The notes below the pieces were generated by a model. The model had not been told where the DNA came from. It saw nothing but the letters and a program-made list of their open reading frames with translations, and did not search any database. This document shows positions 21,961 to 32,610 of a stretch of 64,000 nucleotides of DNA, piece after piece. Each line of letters begins with the position of its first letter. Position 1 is the stretch's first letter. Both the position numbers and the translations under genes were made by a program. Origin of the DNA: Chlorocebus sabaeus (taxonomy: Eukaryota > Chordata > Mammalia > Primates > Cercopithecidae); contig NC_132915.1 of the NCBI RefSeq assembly GCF_047675955.1, positions 1,153,001-1,217,000 of the forward strand. The letters run 5' to 3'.

Positions 21961-22319
21961 GGGTGTGGCAGTGGCGAGAGTCACCGGGCAGAAGCCGGCC
22001 CAGGATGAGGTGGAGAGTGGCTTATCTGAAACGGGCAAGAGGGCCTGCGAGTGTGGCGTGAAGATCTGGGGGAGCTACACAGGGAACACGGGTCCCAGCA
22101 CAGAGGCACGGGCTACACCACTTAGCGCCCATTACACAGTATGGAAGGTGAAGACCAGAGGCACCCATAGCTCAGGGCAGGCTTGGGAATAGAAAAAAAA
22201 ATTCCTAGCTTTCGGAGCCCAGCTGGAAGGCGGCAGATCTCAGAGGTGTGGGAGTCCCCCAGGACTCGACAGGCAAAGTCAGGAAGTGAAGCGGGCTGAG
22301 TCTTCAGCAGTGATGTTTC

Positions 22320-22660
22320 TCCCTCTCCTCTGCACGTGTCCCGTTCCCTCTAGGGCCTGCATCTCTGCTTTCCTCCTCAGCACCAACACCTGGACTCCAA
22401 TGTGCTTACAGCCCAGCCCGGGCTTCCCAGGGCTCCTCCTTTCTCAGCCCCTCCGGTCTGCCTTCTTCCTGCACCTGGTTCCAGGCTGGGCCCTGCTCAC
22501 AGGGCTCTGGCCACTGTCTTCTTTCTGTTCCACGGTGGAACACACCAAGCTTGTTCCAGCCCCCCGCCTTTGCCCTTGGAGTTCTCTCTTCCTGAAATGC
22601 TCTTGCCGCTAGTCCAAATGCCACTTTCTCAGAGTAGAACCTGCAACGTAATTTCTAGGG
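22320..22660 (+). mobile_element. L2 LINE C-terminal region, sense
   Basis: 'ccccccgcctttgcccttgg' followed by 'cttcctgaaatgctcttgcc' and 'ccaaatgccactttctcag' is the sense L2 order near the ORF2 end. Overlapping open frames of 108 and 90 codons here are relics of that Leu/Pro-rich coding stretch, not a cellular gene. Confidence 0.55.
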
Positions 22661-22758
22661 CCAGTGCAAAATGAAAATAGAAGTCCCTTGTGTAAAAAGC
22701 AGGGAAGTAGCTTGTTTCTTTCTTCTGCAGTCTCTCTTCACTGTCATAGTGTTTTTTT

Positions 22759-23060
22759 GATTAATTGATTGATTGAGACAGGGTCTTGCCCTATTGACTA
22801 GGCTGGAGTGCAGTGGCATGATCACGGCCCACTGAGACTTTGACCTCTCAGGCTTAAGTGATCCTCCTAATCTCAGCCTCCCGACTAGCTGGGACCACAG
22901 GTATATACCACCATGCCCAGTTAATTTTTAATTTTTTTGTAGAGACAAGGTCTTACTGTGTTGCCCAGGCTGGTCTTGAACTCCTGAGCTCAAGGGATTC
23001 TCCCACCTCAGTCTCCCAAAGTGCCGAGATTACAGGTGTGGGCCACTGCACCTGGCCTAT
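22759..23060 (-). mobile_element. AluJ-like, antisense
   Basis: From 'gagacagggtcttgcc' to 'ggccactgcacctggcc'. Its target duplication is split: tcatagtgttttt at 22744-22756 and tcatggtgtttt at 23686-23697. The second copy lies beyond the LTR12, so the LTR12 entered after the Alu. Confidence 0.92.
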
Positions 23061-23682
23061 TGAGAAGTGAAGCCAGCTGCACTTCCTGGGTCGAGTGGGT
23101 ACTTGGAGAACTTTTCCATCTTACAAGATGATTGTAAAATGCACCAATCAGGGCTCTGTGGCTAGGATTGTAAAACGCACCAATCAGGGCTCTGTAGCTA
23201 GAAAGGGGATTGTAAAATGCACCAATCAGTGCTCTGTAAAAATGCACCAATCCATGCTCTGTAGCTAGCAAGAGGATTGTAAAATGTACCCATCAATGCT
23301 CTGTAAAACGCACCAATCAGCGCTTTGTAAAATGCACCAATCAGCGCCCTGTAAAATGCACCAATCAGCAGGACCCTAAAAGTAGCTAATTGCAGGGAGG
23401 ATTGAAAAAAGGGCATTCTGATAGGACAGAAATGGAATATGGGTGGGGACAAATAAGGGAATAAAAGCAGGCCACCCCCAGCTGGCAGTAGCAACCTGTT
23501 TGGGTCGCCCTCCATGCTGTGGAAAGTTTGTTCTTTTGCTCTCCACGATAAACCTTGCTACCACGCACTCTTTGGGTCCGTGCCATCTTTAAGAGTTGTA
23601 ACACTCAGTGCGAAGGTCCGCGGCTCCATTCTTGAAGTCAGCGAGACCAGGAACCCACTGGCAGGAACGAATTCGGGACACA
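23061..23682 (+). mobile_element. Solo LTR12 (HERV-9) LTR
   Basis: Begins 'tgagaagtgaagccagctgc' and 'gggtacttggagaacttttc', and ends 'agtcagcgagaccaggaacc' and 'aacgaattcgggacaca'. Between them lies the hallmark array of short 'gcaccaatca' units, then a TATA-like 'ggaataaaagcagg', then 'agagttgtaacactcagtgc' and 'gaaggtccgcggctcc' of R/U5. No HERV-9 internal sequence follows, so it is a recombined solo LTR. LTR12 copies are known promoters and enhancers in germ-line and other cells. This one would fire rightward on the + strand. Candidate 4-bp target duplication: ctat against ccat. Confidence 0.93.
23142..23467 (+). promoter_or_regulatory. LTR12 U3 promoter: eight CCAAT-type units and a TATA-like box
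   Basis: Eight tandem, degenerate units ending in 'caccaatcagngctctg' lie between 23142 and about 23380. One is altered to 'caccaatcc' and one to 'acccatcaa'. A TATA-like 'ataaaag' follows at 23461-23467. In LTR12 elements such CCAAT units are bound by NF-Y. That is family knowledge, and activity of this copy is inference. Confidence 0.75.
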
Positions 23683-24002
23683 CCATCATGGTGTTTTAAA
23701 TTGGCTAATCATTGTCATGCTTCATTGGGCACAGGACACTTCTGGGGCAAATACAGACCTTCCCAGGCTCTTGGGAAATACACTGAACCTCTCCCACCTG
23801 GCACTGGTGCCCCTTCAGGGTGCAGAGGACAGTAACAGTTGCTGGACAGGTGCAGGCAGTAGGTGGCTGAGAACCTGTCCTGGGGTACTCCTGGAGCCTG
23901 TGCCGTTGTCCCAACAGAGGCCACTTACAAAACACAAAATCAAAGGTGAAGTTAAGAATTACAACTTGACAACAGAAGAGTGCTAGTCTCCACAGGCAAG
24001 GC
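23683..24002. other. Unassigned sequence
   Basis: 320 bp following the LTR12, with no recognised repeat. If LTR12 transcripts run through, they would start here. Frames on both strands are short. Confidence 0.35.
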
Positions 24003-24302
24003 TTTTTTTTTTTTTCTTTGAGACAGAGTCTCACTCTGTTGCCTAGGCTGGAGTGCAGTGGTGCAATCTCAGCTCATTGCAATCTCCGACTCCTGGGTTC
24101 AAGTGCTTCTCCTGCCTCAGGCTTCTGAGTAGTTGGGGTTACAGGCTGGCACCACCACATCCGGCTAACGTTTTTTGTATTTTCAGTAGAGACGGGCTTT
24201 TCACCATGTTGGTCAGGCTGGTCTCAAACTTCTGACCTCGTGATCCGCCCACCTTGGCCTCCCAAAGTGCTGAGATTACAGGCATGAGCCACTGCGCCCA
24301 GC
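24003..24302 (-). mobile_element. Full-length AluS-like, antisense
   Basis: T tail from 24003, 'gagacagagtctcactctg', through 'gcctcccaaagtgctgagat' to 'gccactgcgcccagct'. It interrupts the left side of, or abuts, an L2 remnant. Confidence 0.93.
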
Positions 24303-24344
24303 TGCGAGCCTTCTTTTGAGTGTGGGACCCTATGTGACCGTGCG

Positions 24345-24645
24345 AGCCACATGCCTGTGAAGCCAGCCCTGTCTCAGTGACCTGCTTTGACCCCCTTATC
24401 CAAAATAGCCCCATTGCGTCCAGCTGCAGAAGTCACACCCCATCACACCTTCCTGTTCTATGTCCTTTCGAACAATATTATGTTCTGAAATGATCTTTTT
24501 AAGCTGTTGTCTGTCTTTGAGGTCCACCACGAAAACGTAAACTTCATGAAAGCTTGTCCTAATTGTCTCCATGCCTAGGGCAGGAACTGGTACATGTAGA
24601 ACTTCAATAAATATTTGTTGATAGAGTGAATAAATGTAAAAGGGA
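24345..24645 (+). mobile_element. L2 LINE 3' end, sense
   Basis: 'gccctgtctcagtgacctgc' (the L2 'ccttccctgacc' motif) leads to 'gtctgtctttgaggtccacc', 'agggcaggaactggtacatg' and the terminal 'aataaatatttgttgatag'. Sense-strand L2 3' end. Confidence 0.7.
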
Positions 24646-24698
24646 ATTTACTGTGCGTAGCTGTCAATAAACTTGCTGTTTCTCCTCACTTATGTGTG

Positions 24699-24762
24699 CT
24701 GGCAATGCAACAGAACCGCCCGGTGGGGCACTGGCAATGCAACAGAACCGCCCGGTGGGGCA
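24699..24762 (+). repeat. Perfect 32-bp tandem duplication
   Basis: Two identical 32-bp copies (24699-24730 and 24731-24762) starting 'ctggcaatgcaacagaaccg' and ending 'ggtggggca'. Sequence identity implies a recent duplication. Confidence 0.95.
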
Positions 24763-25765
24763 CTGTTCATTGTGTATGTGGAGTTACCGGACAGGACCTG
24801 GATGCTCTGGCCCATACGGAGTCCATTGGAAGGCCAGCTCCAGCTTTCCTTCACTTTGAGGCTTGTCCTTGAGTTGCTCCAGGCCCCAAGGTCTCATCTC
24901 CCTGCTGCCTTCTGCCCTGGCTCATCTGTACCCTGCCTTTGGGCTGGGATGAAAGGAGTGCAGGGAGGCCCCAGTCTCCTGTGAGACCTGTTCTTTCCTA
25001 GCTCTCAACACCGTGGCTAAGCTTCCCCACACCACTTGTCCCTCCCCCCTCCGTCTTTCTCCCACAATCCAGGAGAATCTGCCTGCCCAGGGCACCCAGC
25101 CAGTTACTGTGACGACAATGACCTCCCATGAAGCTGAGCAATTGCCACTAGCCTGCAATTAGCTGGATTTTTGGAAAGCCCCTGTGTGTGCTAGGATCCC
25201 CGGAATGAATATGAACACTGTCCCATCAGGCTGAAGTCTAAGGGGCTTCAACACTCTTGATTAAAAATATATGTATATTGACTGCATTACTCATAACAAG
25301 TATGCCATTAACAGAGGCTAGGAAACTTTTTTAGTTATGCAGAGCTTTTGCACTAAAAAACAACGCAGTGTGAGGTCCGTAATAGGAGGGAGAGGGAAGT
25401 GTGGCTTCAAGGGAATGCAAACAGCCCTATTGCAGAGGCACTCAGAGACGAAACAACAATCCTCTCTTTTTAAAAGCAATTTTGGACCTGATTTTTCTAA
25501 CAAAAGTAGCAATATTTTCGGAAAATCCCCTTATATCATGTGTATATGTGTGTGTTTCAATTTAAATGATGGTTTTGGGCATTTTCTGTGGCTATTCCCT
25601 TTGACTAGACATATGAAGCCAAACTGTGCCTGTGGCATGCATAAACATGATCTTCTCCTGCTATTAAAAGAAAGAAGTATTAATGGCTTCTAATCTTCCT
25701 GAAGCGATATATTTATTTATTTTCCTAACAAAGCATATGAGTGGAATGTGCTATATCTGTATATA
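24763..25765. other. Unassigned sequence
   Basis: GC-richer to about 25170, then AT-rich. A 103-codon frame at 24673-24984 spans the 32-bp duplication, and a 118-codon frame lies at 25337-25693. Neither shows a domain or signal I recognise. Confidence 0.35.
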
Positions 25766-25769
25766 TGTG

Positions 25770-26330
25770 CTGACTTTTTTTAAAGTAAGCTTTTCAAAGA
25801 GTCAACCTCTGGCTTTGTTGATTTTCTGTATGTTTGTTTTCTATTTCTTTAATTTCTGTCTTTATATTTCTATTATTTGCCTTCCCCTACTGTGGGTGTA
25901 ATTTGCTCTTAGTCTGGCTTCGTAAGGTGGAAACTTAGAACAGTGATTTTAAGGCTTTTTTCTTTTCTAATACAGACATTTACAAGAATAAATTTTTCTC
26001 TAAGGATTGTGTAGGGTGCATCCTGCAAACTTGGACATACTGGGTATTTATTATCATTCAGTTTGAAATATTTTCTAGTTCCTTAAAGACTTCTCCCTTT
26101 TTTAAAAAAAAATGGTGTGTGTTATTTGGAAATGTGTACTTAATTTCCAGAGAGTTGGATATTTTCTAATTATCCTTTCTTTTCTTCTATCAGTAACAAT
26201 TTTATTGTTACTGATTTCTAATTGAATTCCATTGTGGTCAGATTTCAAGTCACTGAAATTTACTGAGACTTGTTTTCTGACCTAGCATGAAATGTGCACT
26301 TTTAGTGAACTGCCTCATCACTTTTTATCT
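25770..26330 (-). mobile_element. L1M ORF2 fragment, antisense
   Basis: 'ctttgttgattttctgtatg', 'ctctaaggattgtgtagggt', 'gcatcctgcaaacttggaca', 'tttaatt'-like variants and 'gaattccattgtggtcagat' follow an internal antisense L1 ORF2 segment. Old and broken. Confidence 0.75.
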
Positions 26331-29300
26331 TTAAATTTTACTTCAAAATTCTCTTCCCTTTTTAAATTTAGCCTGGAAACTGATACAAATGTGCATACTA
26401 AGACTAGGAACAAATAATGCCAACCCGGGCTTTACCTCTGTTGGAAAAATCTGTTTACTTTGCAATTAACAGAGATTGGCAGGCTTCTTCTAAAATGTTG
26501 CCTGCGGGGCACAGATTTAAAATACTCTCTCCTGAAATCAGGTGGTGAAGACAAGGAAAATATGGTTACTTCTGTCTATGGTTTTTAGTGAATTACCTCT
26601 CACAGGCAAGGGGAATTGGCATCGTCTGAAGACTAGAGTCTGTCCTTGTCTGTCAGTATTTAGGGGTCTGTATCACTTCCCCACCACAGTTTCCACTTCT
26701 TTGCCCTTCCCAGTGCTCCACAGACTTGGACATGAAACACACTTAGGAAATTGTGTTTAATTGAGTGAGGAACAGATATTGAGCACCCTCCAGCAGTGAA
26801 ATCAGAAATAATGGCATTGAGAAAACAAATGTATGAAAATGGACATTTCCCATTAAACACTGCAATGATATCGTTAATGAAATTGATATATTGGGTGTTG
26901 CCGAGTCACTCAAGTGGCTGTTAATAAATACTAGCGCTTTTATGAGAATGCATCTTCCTCTGTAGAAAATGCAAACGTAAAATGAAGTCCCCAAATTTTA
27001 ACATAAATGTAGTTGGAAGGTTTCTTTATGAATTAAGAAGTAAAGTGTCAAATAGTATAAAATATAGCAAAAGGCAGATTCGATGGGAGGTGAGAGGTAG
27101 TGGAGAGAAGGAGCTTTCTCTTTTACAGGTGTTTGATGTATTTACATGGATTGGTGTTTTAAAAGAAATGCCTGCAAGACAGTTTTATCCTCGTGATTAA
27201 ATTTAATCTTGTACGAAAAACGGTGTGCCAATTATGTGTGCTTTGTTATGGCTTTGTTTACCAGATTCCAGAAGAATGTGTTGAATCAGTATATTTCATT
27301 TTCCAATCAACCAGTGTCATGTAGCCAACATAATGTGCTGAAGGTTGGAGTTGTTCTGTTGTTACCTGGCTATTTTGGTGGTGGACTGTGCCTAGCAGTT
27401 TATTTTATATGTAGTAGCTACTTAGCAAATATCACTCAGATTTAACTGAATTGTTTGTAGAGCTGAAATGAATGTTCATTTTTTATTAGATTGACTTATA
27501 TTTAGAATCAGTAGCTAAAGAACTAAAGAATACAGAATAATTTTTCTTCTGTATCAACCCTGTTTCTATTCCCTGCACATTTCACCAAGCCCCATGGTTC
27601 TGCTCACCCTTGCTGAAGCCCTTGTAAACTGTGAACTCTCTTGGGTGACCCCTGTGCCTTCTGTTTCTGGGACCCCGGATAACCTGGGCTCCCTGGAAGG
27701 AGACCCTGAGGAGATTTGCCAGCAGGGAGGTTTATCGGGGAGTGCTTTTGGAAAGAAAACTCAAACAGGAATGGGAGAACCGGATGAGACAGAGGGAGAA
27801 GCCGAAATGCCACACAGCTGCAGCCACAGGCAGGGCTGATCTGCTGGGATCCTGGAGCCGGGAGGGCTGTTCCCGAGCTGCACAGGATCGAGGCCACAGG
27901 CCCTGCTTTTGTATCCCTGTCATTGGCTTCAGGCTGCCTCTGGGGATGGGGTGTTACCTTGGAGGGGACAACTCCCTTTTGCCAAAGGCATTTCCAAGAG
28001 AACAACTGAGCTGTGAGTCTTTAGCAGCAATGGTGTGGCAGCTGTGAGGGTGAGCTCCACCCTCATGCCTTCCCCACGGTGCCCCCTACACCTACGGGGC
28101 GGGGGTAGGGGGCAAGTTGAGGAGGGTGAGAGGGGAGGGACTGTCAGGGGAGTGGGTACCATGACACGTCCTGGACTCTGAGCGCTGAAGAGGAGAGAGG
28201 GATGCGGGGAGGGGTCAGCGAGTTGTGGGTGTCGGGGAGAAGGGGAGGATGGAGTTCTGCAGCCAGGGCTGGGAGTGGAAGGGAGGCCCACGACGGGTGC
28301 GTGGGATCGGGGGAGCCTGGGGGAGAGTGAGGGAACGGGAAACATCCACCGCAGTGACAGTAAAATCCCAAAACTTACGGTTTTGAAAGTTACTGAAATG
28401 TTTGAAAAATCAATTCACATGTTTTTACTGTTCTTATTTGTGTTTTAAAAAAGTCATCCAAGGGAAGGGAGGGAGATAATGAATTGAATACATGCTTTGT
28501 TTAAAACAAGACAACCAGTTTAGTCAGATTTTAGGTCTTCAAGTGAGATTTCCTAGAATGAAAAAGCTGTTTCCATCAGGAGGCTGTGCCCTCATCCTTC
28601 AAACAACGTTTGTGACTGTGGTGCAGCTGCTGTTCCTTCGGCGCTCTCTCCGGGCCTAAAGCAATCTGTCCAGACACTCATCCCTGCCCGGTCCAGTGCC
28701 CTTCTCCTTGGGAGGTGCCTCTGCAGCCATCTGCACATGGCGCTGCCTTCTGGGCTGCCTCACTGCGGGCCAGGTGTGGCCGCCAGATGTCTGACCTCCT
28801 CTCCGGGAGAGCAAGGGGACCACCTCTTCTGCCTGGAGGCTTTTCGCGTTTTGTGTCATTCTCCGAACCTGGTTTTGGCTTCCAGCTACCAGGAGAAAGG
28901 CCACTTTGATCACGCTCTGCTTAGGGAACCCCATTAAAAATCAGCAAGCGCTGTACTTTTCATTCGGATAAAGCATTTTAAAGGCTAATGCATGAAATTG
29001 AATGCAAGAAATGTATTCTAATTTCTGTCCATTTCTGAAAAAAAAAAATGCCACTCCTATTTCATACTTATTTCTAGTGATCTAGAGTCCCCTGGCCTTC
29101 CACGTCGAGTTCTGTCATTTTCATTTCTGGGTCTAACTTTTTAGTTCTTTTCCTCCTACGTTGACTTTTTTTCACTGGGTAATCTCCATTTTAGATGATA
29201 ATCTTTCTTGGAGCTGTCCTTCTTCCTCCTTCCAGTTTTACGTCCTGATTTTTCGAAATCCCTTTCCTGAACAATTCCCACCTTAGGCTTCAGCTCCATA

Positions 29301-29779
29301 TGCAAGACTTTCTTTTTCAAATGAGTCTTGGAATGCCCTGTGGCCTTTCCAAAGCACTATGGAGATAGTTTGTCCTTGCAGTTAAGGGGCCTACAGGTGT
29401 TCCTAGGCCATCTCTCCACTTTGCAACTGTTTTTAGTTCAAGAAATGGGAACATCGTAAAGATTTACAGTTCAGTTTGTACATGGAGTTCATGTTGCTGA
29501 TGCTCATGCTTCCCCCACTGCTTTGGAGACCTTAGGTGGATAGTCATTAATATCATCATCGTCAAGCGCCACCGATGCACTGTTTCCTCAGTGTGCGGGG
29601 AAGAAGGGGAGGATCTTTATCCTAACAGCACACCCCATATCCCATATCATGTCCTGTTGAGTGCTACTGTCAAAGTCACAGAAGGTGGACCTTTGTCTCT
29701 AGAATTCCAGGATTCGTTTTGCAAGTGGAGTTGTGAACATATGTATTTTCTTAATTATTCAATTAACTAACATTTTAAA
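26331..29779. other. Long repeat-poor stretch
   Basis: 3.4 kb with no secure repeat. 27560-28350 and 28560-28940 are locally GC-rich, with overlapping frames on both strands (up to 138 codons at 27929-28345, minus). The frames are Pro/Ser-rich and lack motifs, and I do not call them genes. The region contains the G-rich cluster listed separately. Confidence 0.4.
28096..28156 (+). other. G-quadruplex-forming motif cluster
   Basis: 28124-28150 contains four runs of at least three G separated by 5, 1 and 7 bases, meeting the usual G3+N1-7 rule. A fifth run lies at 28154-28156. Just upstream are three more G runs (28096-28099, 28101-28105, 28108-28112). Folding is inferred from pattern only. Confidence 0.7.
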
Positions 29780-30170
29780 GCACTTCTCTGATTATAAAGT
29801 GAATAAAGGTTAATTGCAGAACAGTTGGAAGATGATGAAAAGTACAGAAAAAAATAAAATCCACCCATAATTGCATTGACTAGAATCACCCTTCAGCACT
29901 GGGCTATTGCTTTGTAGTCTTCCCTGGATAAAGCTTGTAAACTTTTGTTCTCTTCACATGATGAAAAGTTTGTCATATCTTTAAAGGTAAGATGATTTTA
30001 CAATAATAGCATATTGTTCTATCAGATGGTGGTGTATTTGAATATTTCCCATTTGTCCTACATGTTTCAAATGTTTTATTATCATAAACAATGTTGCCAT
30101 AAACACTAAACACCCTGTACAAGTGGAATGACTGGGTCAAATTGTGATGTTTGAGGATTTGATAGAAGCT
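29780..30170 (-). mobile_element. L1M (ME-like) 3' fragment, antisense
   Basis: 'gaaaagtacagaaaaaaata' with 'ccacccataattgcattgac', later 'tatttcccatttgtcctaca', 'aacaatgttgccataaacac' and 'gtggaatgactgggtcaaat', trace an old antisense L1M 3' region. Confidence 0.65.
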
Positions 30171-30371
30171 TGCAAGAAGATGAAGGCAAAATCTCAAAAC
30201 CAAGTTTACGAAAATGTTCTAACCTTTAAAAAGATTTTTATTATCATTCTGAACACTGCGTGAAGGATTTCTTTTATTTCTTCTTTTGTTAGTAGCTTCT
30301 ATAATTGTTATAAAAATCTCCTTGTGGAATATTCATCTCAACTATTTTATTGACGCCAAAGACTGGAGGGT

Positions 30372-30900
30372 ACACACTACTGGGTATACATCCAAAAGAA
30401 AATAAATTGTTCTACCAAAAAGGCACGTACACTTGTATATTCATCGCAGCAGTATTCACAATAGCAAAGACATAGACTCAACCTAGGTGCCCATCGATGG
30501 TGGATTGGATAAAGAAAATGTGGTACACATATACCATGGAATACTATGCAGCAATAAGAAAGAATGAAATTATGTCCTGGGTAGCAACATGGATGCAGCT
30601 GGAGTCCATTATCCTAAGTGAATTCGTGCAGGAACAAAAAACCAAATCCTACATGTTCTCACTTATAAATGGGAACTAAACATTGGGTACACACAGACAT
30701 AAAGATTGGAAGAGTGGACGCTGGTGACTACTAGAAGTGAGTTGGGGGAAGGGTTAGAAAACCACTGGGTTCTATGCTCAATACCTGGGTGCCAGGATAA
30801 GTTGTACCCCAAACCTCATCATCTTGCAGTATATTTGTGTAAAAAGCCTGCACCTGTACCCTCTGATTCTAAAATAAAAGTTGAAATTATGTGCATTAGA
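30372..30900 (+). mobile_element. 5'-truncated L1 3' end, sense (L1PB/L1MA-like)
   Basis: From 'cacactactgggtatacatc' through 'taccatggaatactatgcag', 'caacatggatgcagctggag', 'tacatgttctcacttataaa' and the 3' UTR to 'tctaaaataaaagttgaaat'. The 60-codon frame at 30497-30679 is the end of ORF2. It is a retrotransposon remnant with no intact protein. Confidence 0.9.
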
Positions 30901-31009
30901 AAAAAACTGGAGGAGGGCACAGTAAGTGAAGGCTAAGGAAGGTCCCTCCCTAACCAAGCTAAAATCGCCAATGCAGTCAACGTGTCTCAATATTTGTGTA
31001 CTTGACTGA

Positions 31010-31515
31010 AAGCAAAAGAAGACTGTCATCCTCAACTTTGTCTAAACTTGCATGACCTGACCCCACAGTCCATAATCCTGTCATCCAAATCCCAAGCCAT
31101 CATTTTGCTCTAATGTCCATAAATCTATTTGTCACCACCACTTCTCAGCACTGCATTTGCTGTTGACCAGAACATAAAGACAGGGTTCCTAATTTCCTGT
31201 GGCCATTAAGATTCTTCTACTCTTTGCTCAGGGATGACCCCAGGGTGATAATTTCTACTTCTCTCTTTTATGCATCTTCATTCTTCAACAACTCAGCTCA
31301 CTTCTTCTGTGATGTCACCTTTTCTCCTCAGAGATCACAATTCTCTTTCATTCTCTCGTTTCTCGTTGTATAGCAAATCATCATGTTGTGTGATAATCAT
31401 TGGTTTCCTCATCAGAGACTCCTTGTTTATCCGTATCCCCTCTATTTGCACAGAGTCTGCTAGTGGGTGTAATACTAGGTGTATCAAAATTGTTAAATGT
31501 ATGAATGAATGCTGA
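31010..31515 (+). mobile_element. L2 LINE 3' region, sense
   Basis: 'cttgcatgacctgaccccac', 'agctcacttcttctgtgatg' (L2 'aatgtcaccttctc' region) and the terminal 'aaatgtatgaatgaatgctg' give sense L2 order over about 500 bp. Diverged. Confidence 0.55.
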
Positions 31516-32248
31516 GATATGCCTTGTGGCCTGCTTGCGTACAACTCACGGAATGTTAGGGGGAAACAGACTATGTGAAAAGAAGACTATGTATGTGTAT
31601 GGTGATCAAAATCATTTTTTTGATGACTTGTGACTTCCCAATGCACCAGAGTCTTTCACTTGTTTTTTCAAAATTTTCATGCATGACTCTTATACTTTTG
31701 TAAGATGTTTTTTGTTGTTGTCCATGGAATTTTGGCTTGTTTTTCAGTCTGGGTACATCTAAGGCTGGACCATTCTGCTCTCCAATTTATGGGAGTTGAT
31801 GGGAACACTTAATCAAAGTTGGATTCATTCCATTTGGTTACCTCCATGCTGCCAGACAACTCCTTTCCTGCACTCCTCTTGATTTTTAAACTCTGCAAAT
31901 ATACAGTCTTGTGTAAATGTGCATGTCATAATATGTGTGAAGAGAGGCACTTTCACAGTTTGATAAAGATGAACCATGAACAGACTCAGACAATTAGTAT
32001 TATTGTTTTACTTTAACTAGGGATTCAAATTCCACAGCAAACATAATGCTTTCCCTTTAGCATAGAAAATATTGGCCCTCTACACAAGGCCTTTTCAACA
32101 TGGAATTTTATTTTAACTTTGTGTCATTGAGGTAATTTTTAAATACAAGAGTATATTTGAGATGTATTAAATCTTCTAGGAAGCAAATTAGCAAGTGGAA
32201 ATAATTAGGGTAAATTAATCTATTTTTTAACTGAGAAAAGTGATATGT
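31516..32248. other. Unassigned A/T-rich sequence
   Basis: No repeat or gene recognised. Confidence 0.4.
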
Positions 32249-32610
32249 TGTCTTAGTCTGCTTTATGCCGCTATAACAGAATATTTGAGACAGTAATTTA
32301 TAACAAACAGAAATTTGTTTCTCACGGTTCTGGAGGCTGGGAAGTCCAAGACCAAGATGCTGGCAGGTTTGGTGTCTGGTGAGGGGCACAGTCTCCATTT
32401 CCAAGATGGTGCCTTGAATGCTGCATCCTCCAGAGGGGAGGATTGCTGTTCCCCACATGACAGAAGATTGGAAGAGACTGAACCCACTCACATAAGCCCT
32501 TGTAATAGTGGCATTGGTCCATTCATGAGGGCAGAGCCTTCACAACCTAAACACCTCCCAACACTGTTGTTTCGGGGATTGTTTCCAACACACAAATTTC
32601 ACCCATAGCA
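32249..32610 (-). mobile_element. MLT1A/MSTD-like (MaLR) solo LTR, antisense
   Basis: Starts 'tgtcttagtctgctttatgc' and 'cgctataacagaatatttga', passes 'ctcacggttctggaggctgg' and 'ttcatgagggcagagcc', and ends 'aatttcacccatagca'. Flanked by tatgt / aatgt, a plausible 5-bp target duplication. Confidence 0.85.

Noticed and set aside
27594..28345. GC-rich block considered as a CpG-island promoter with a small gene
   Set aside because: It is GC- and G-run-rich but not notably CpG-dense by eye, and its frames on both strands contradict each other. Only the G-quadruplex motif is kept.
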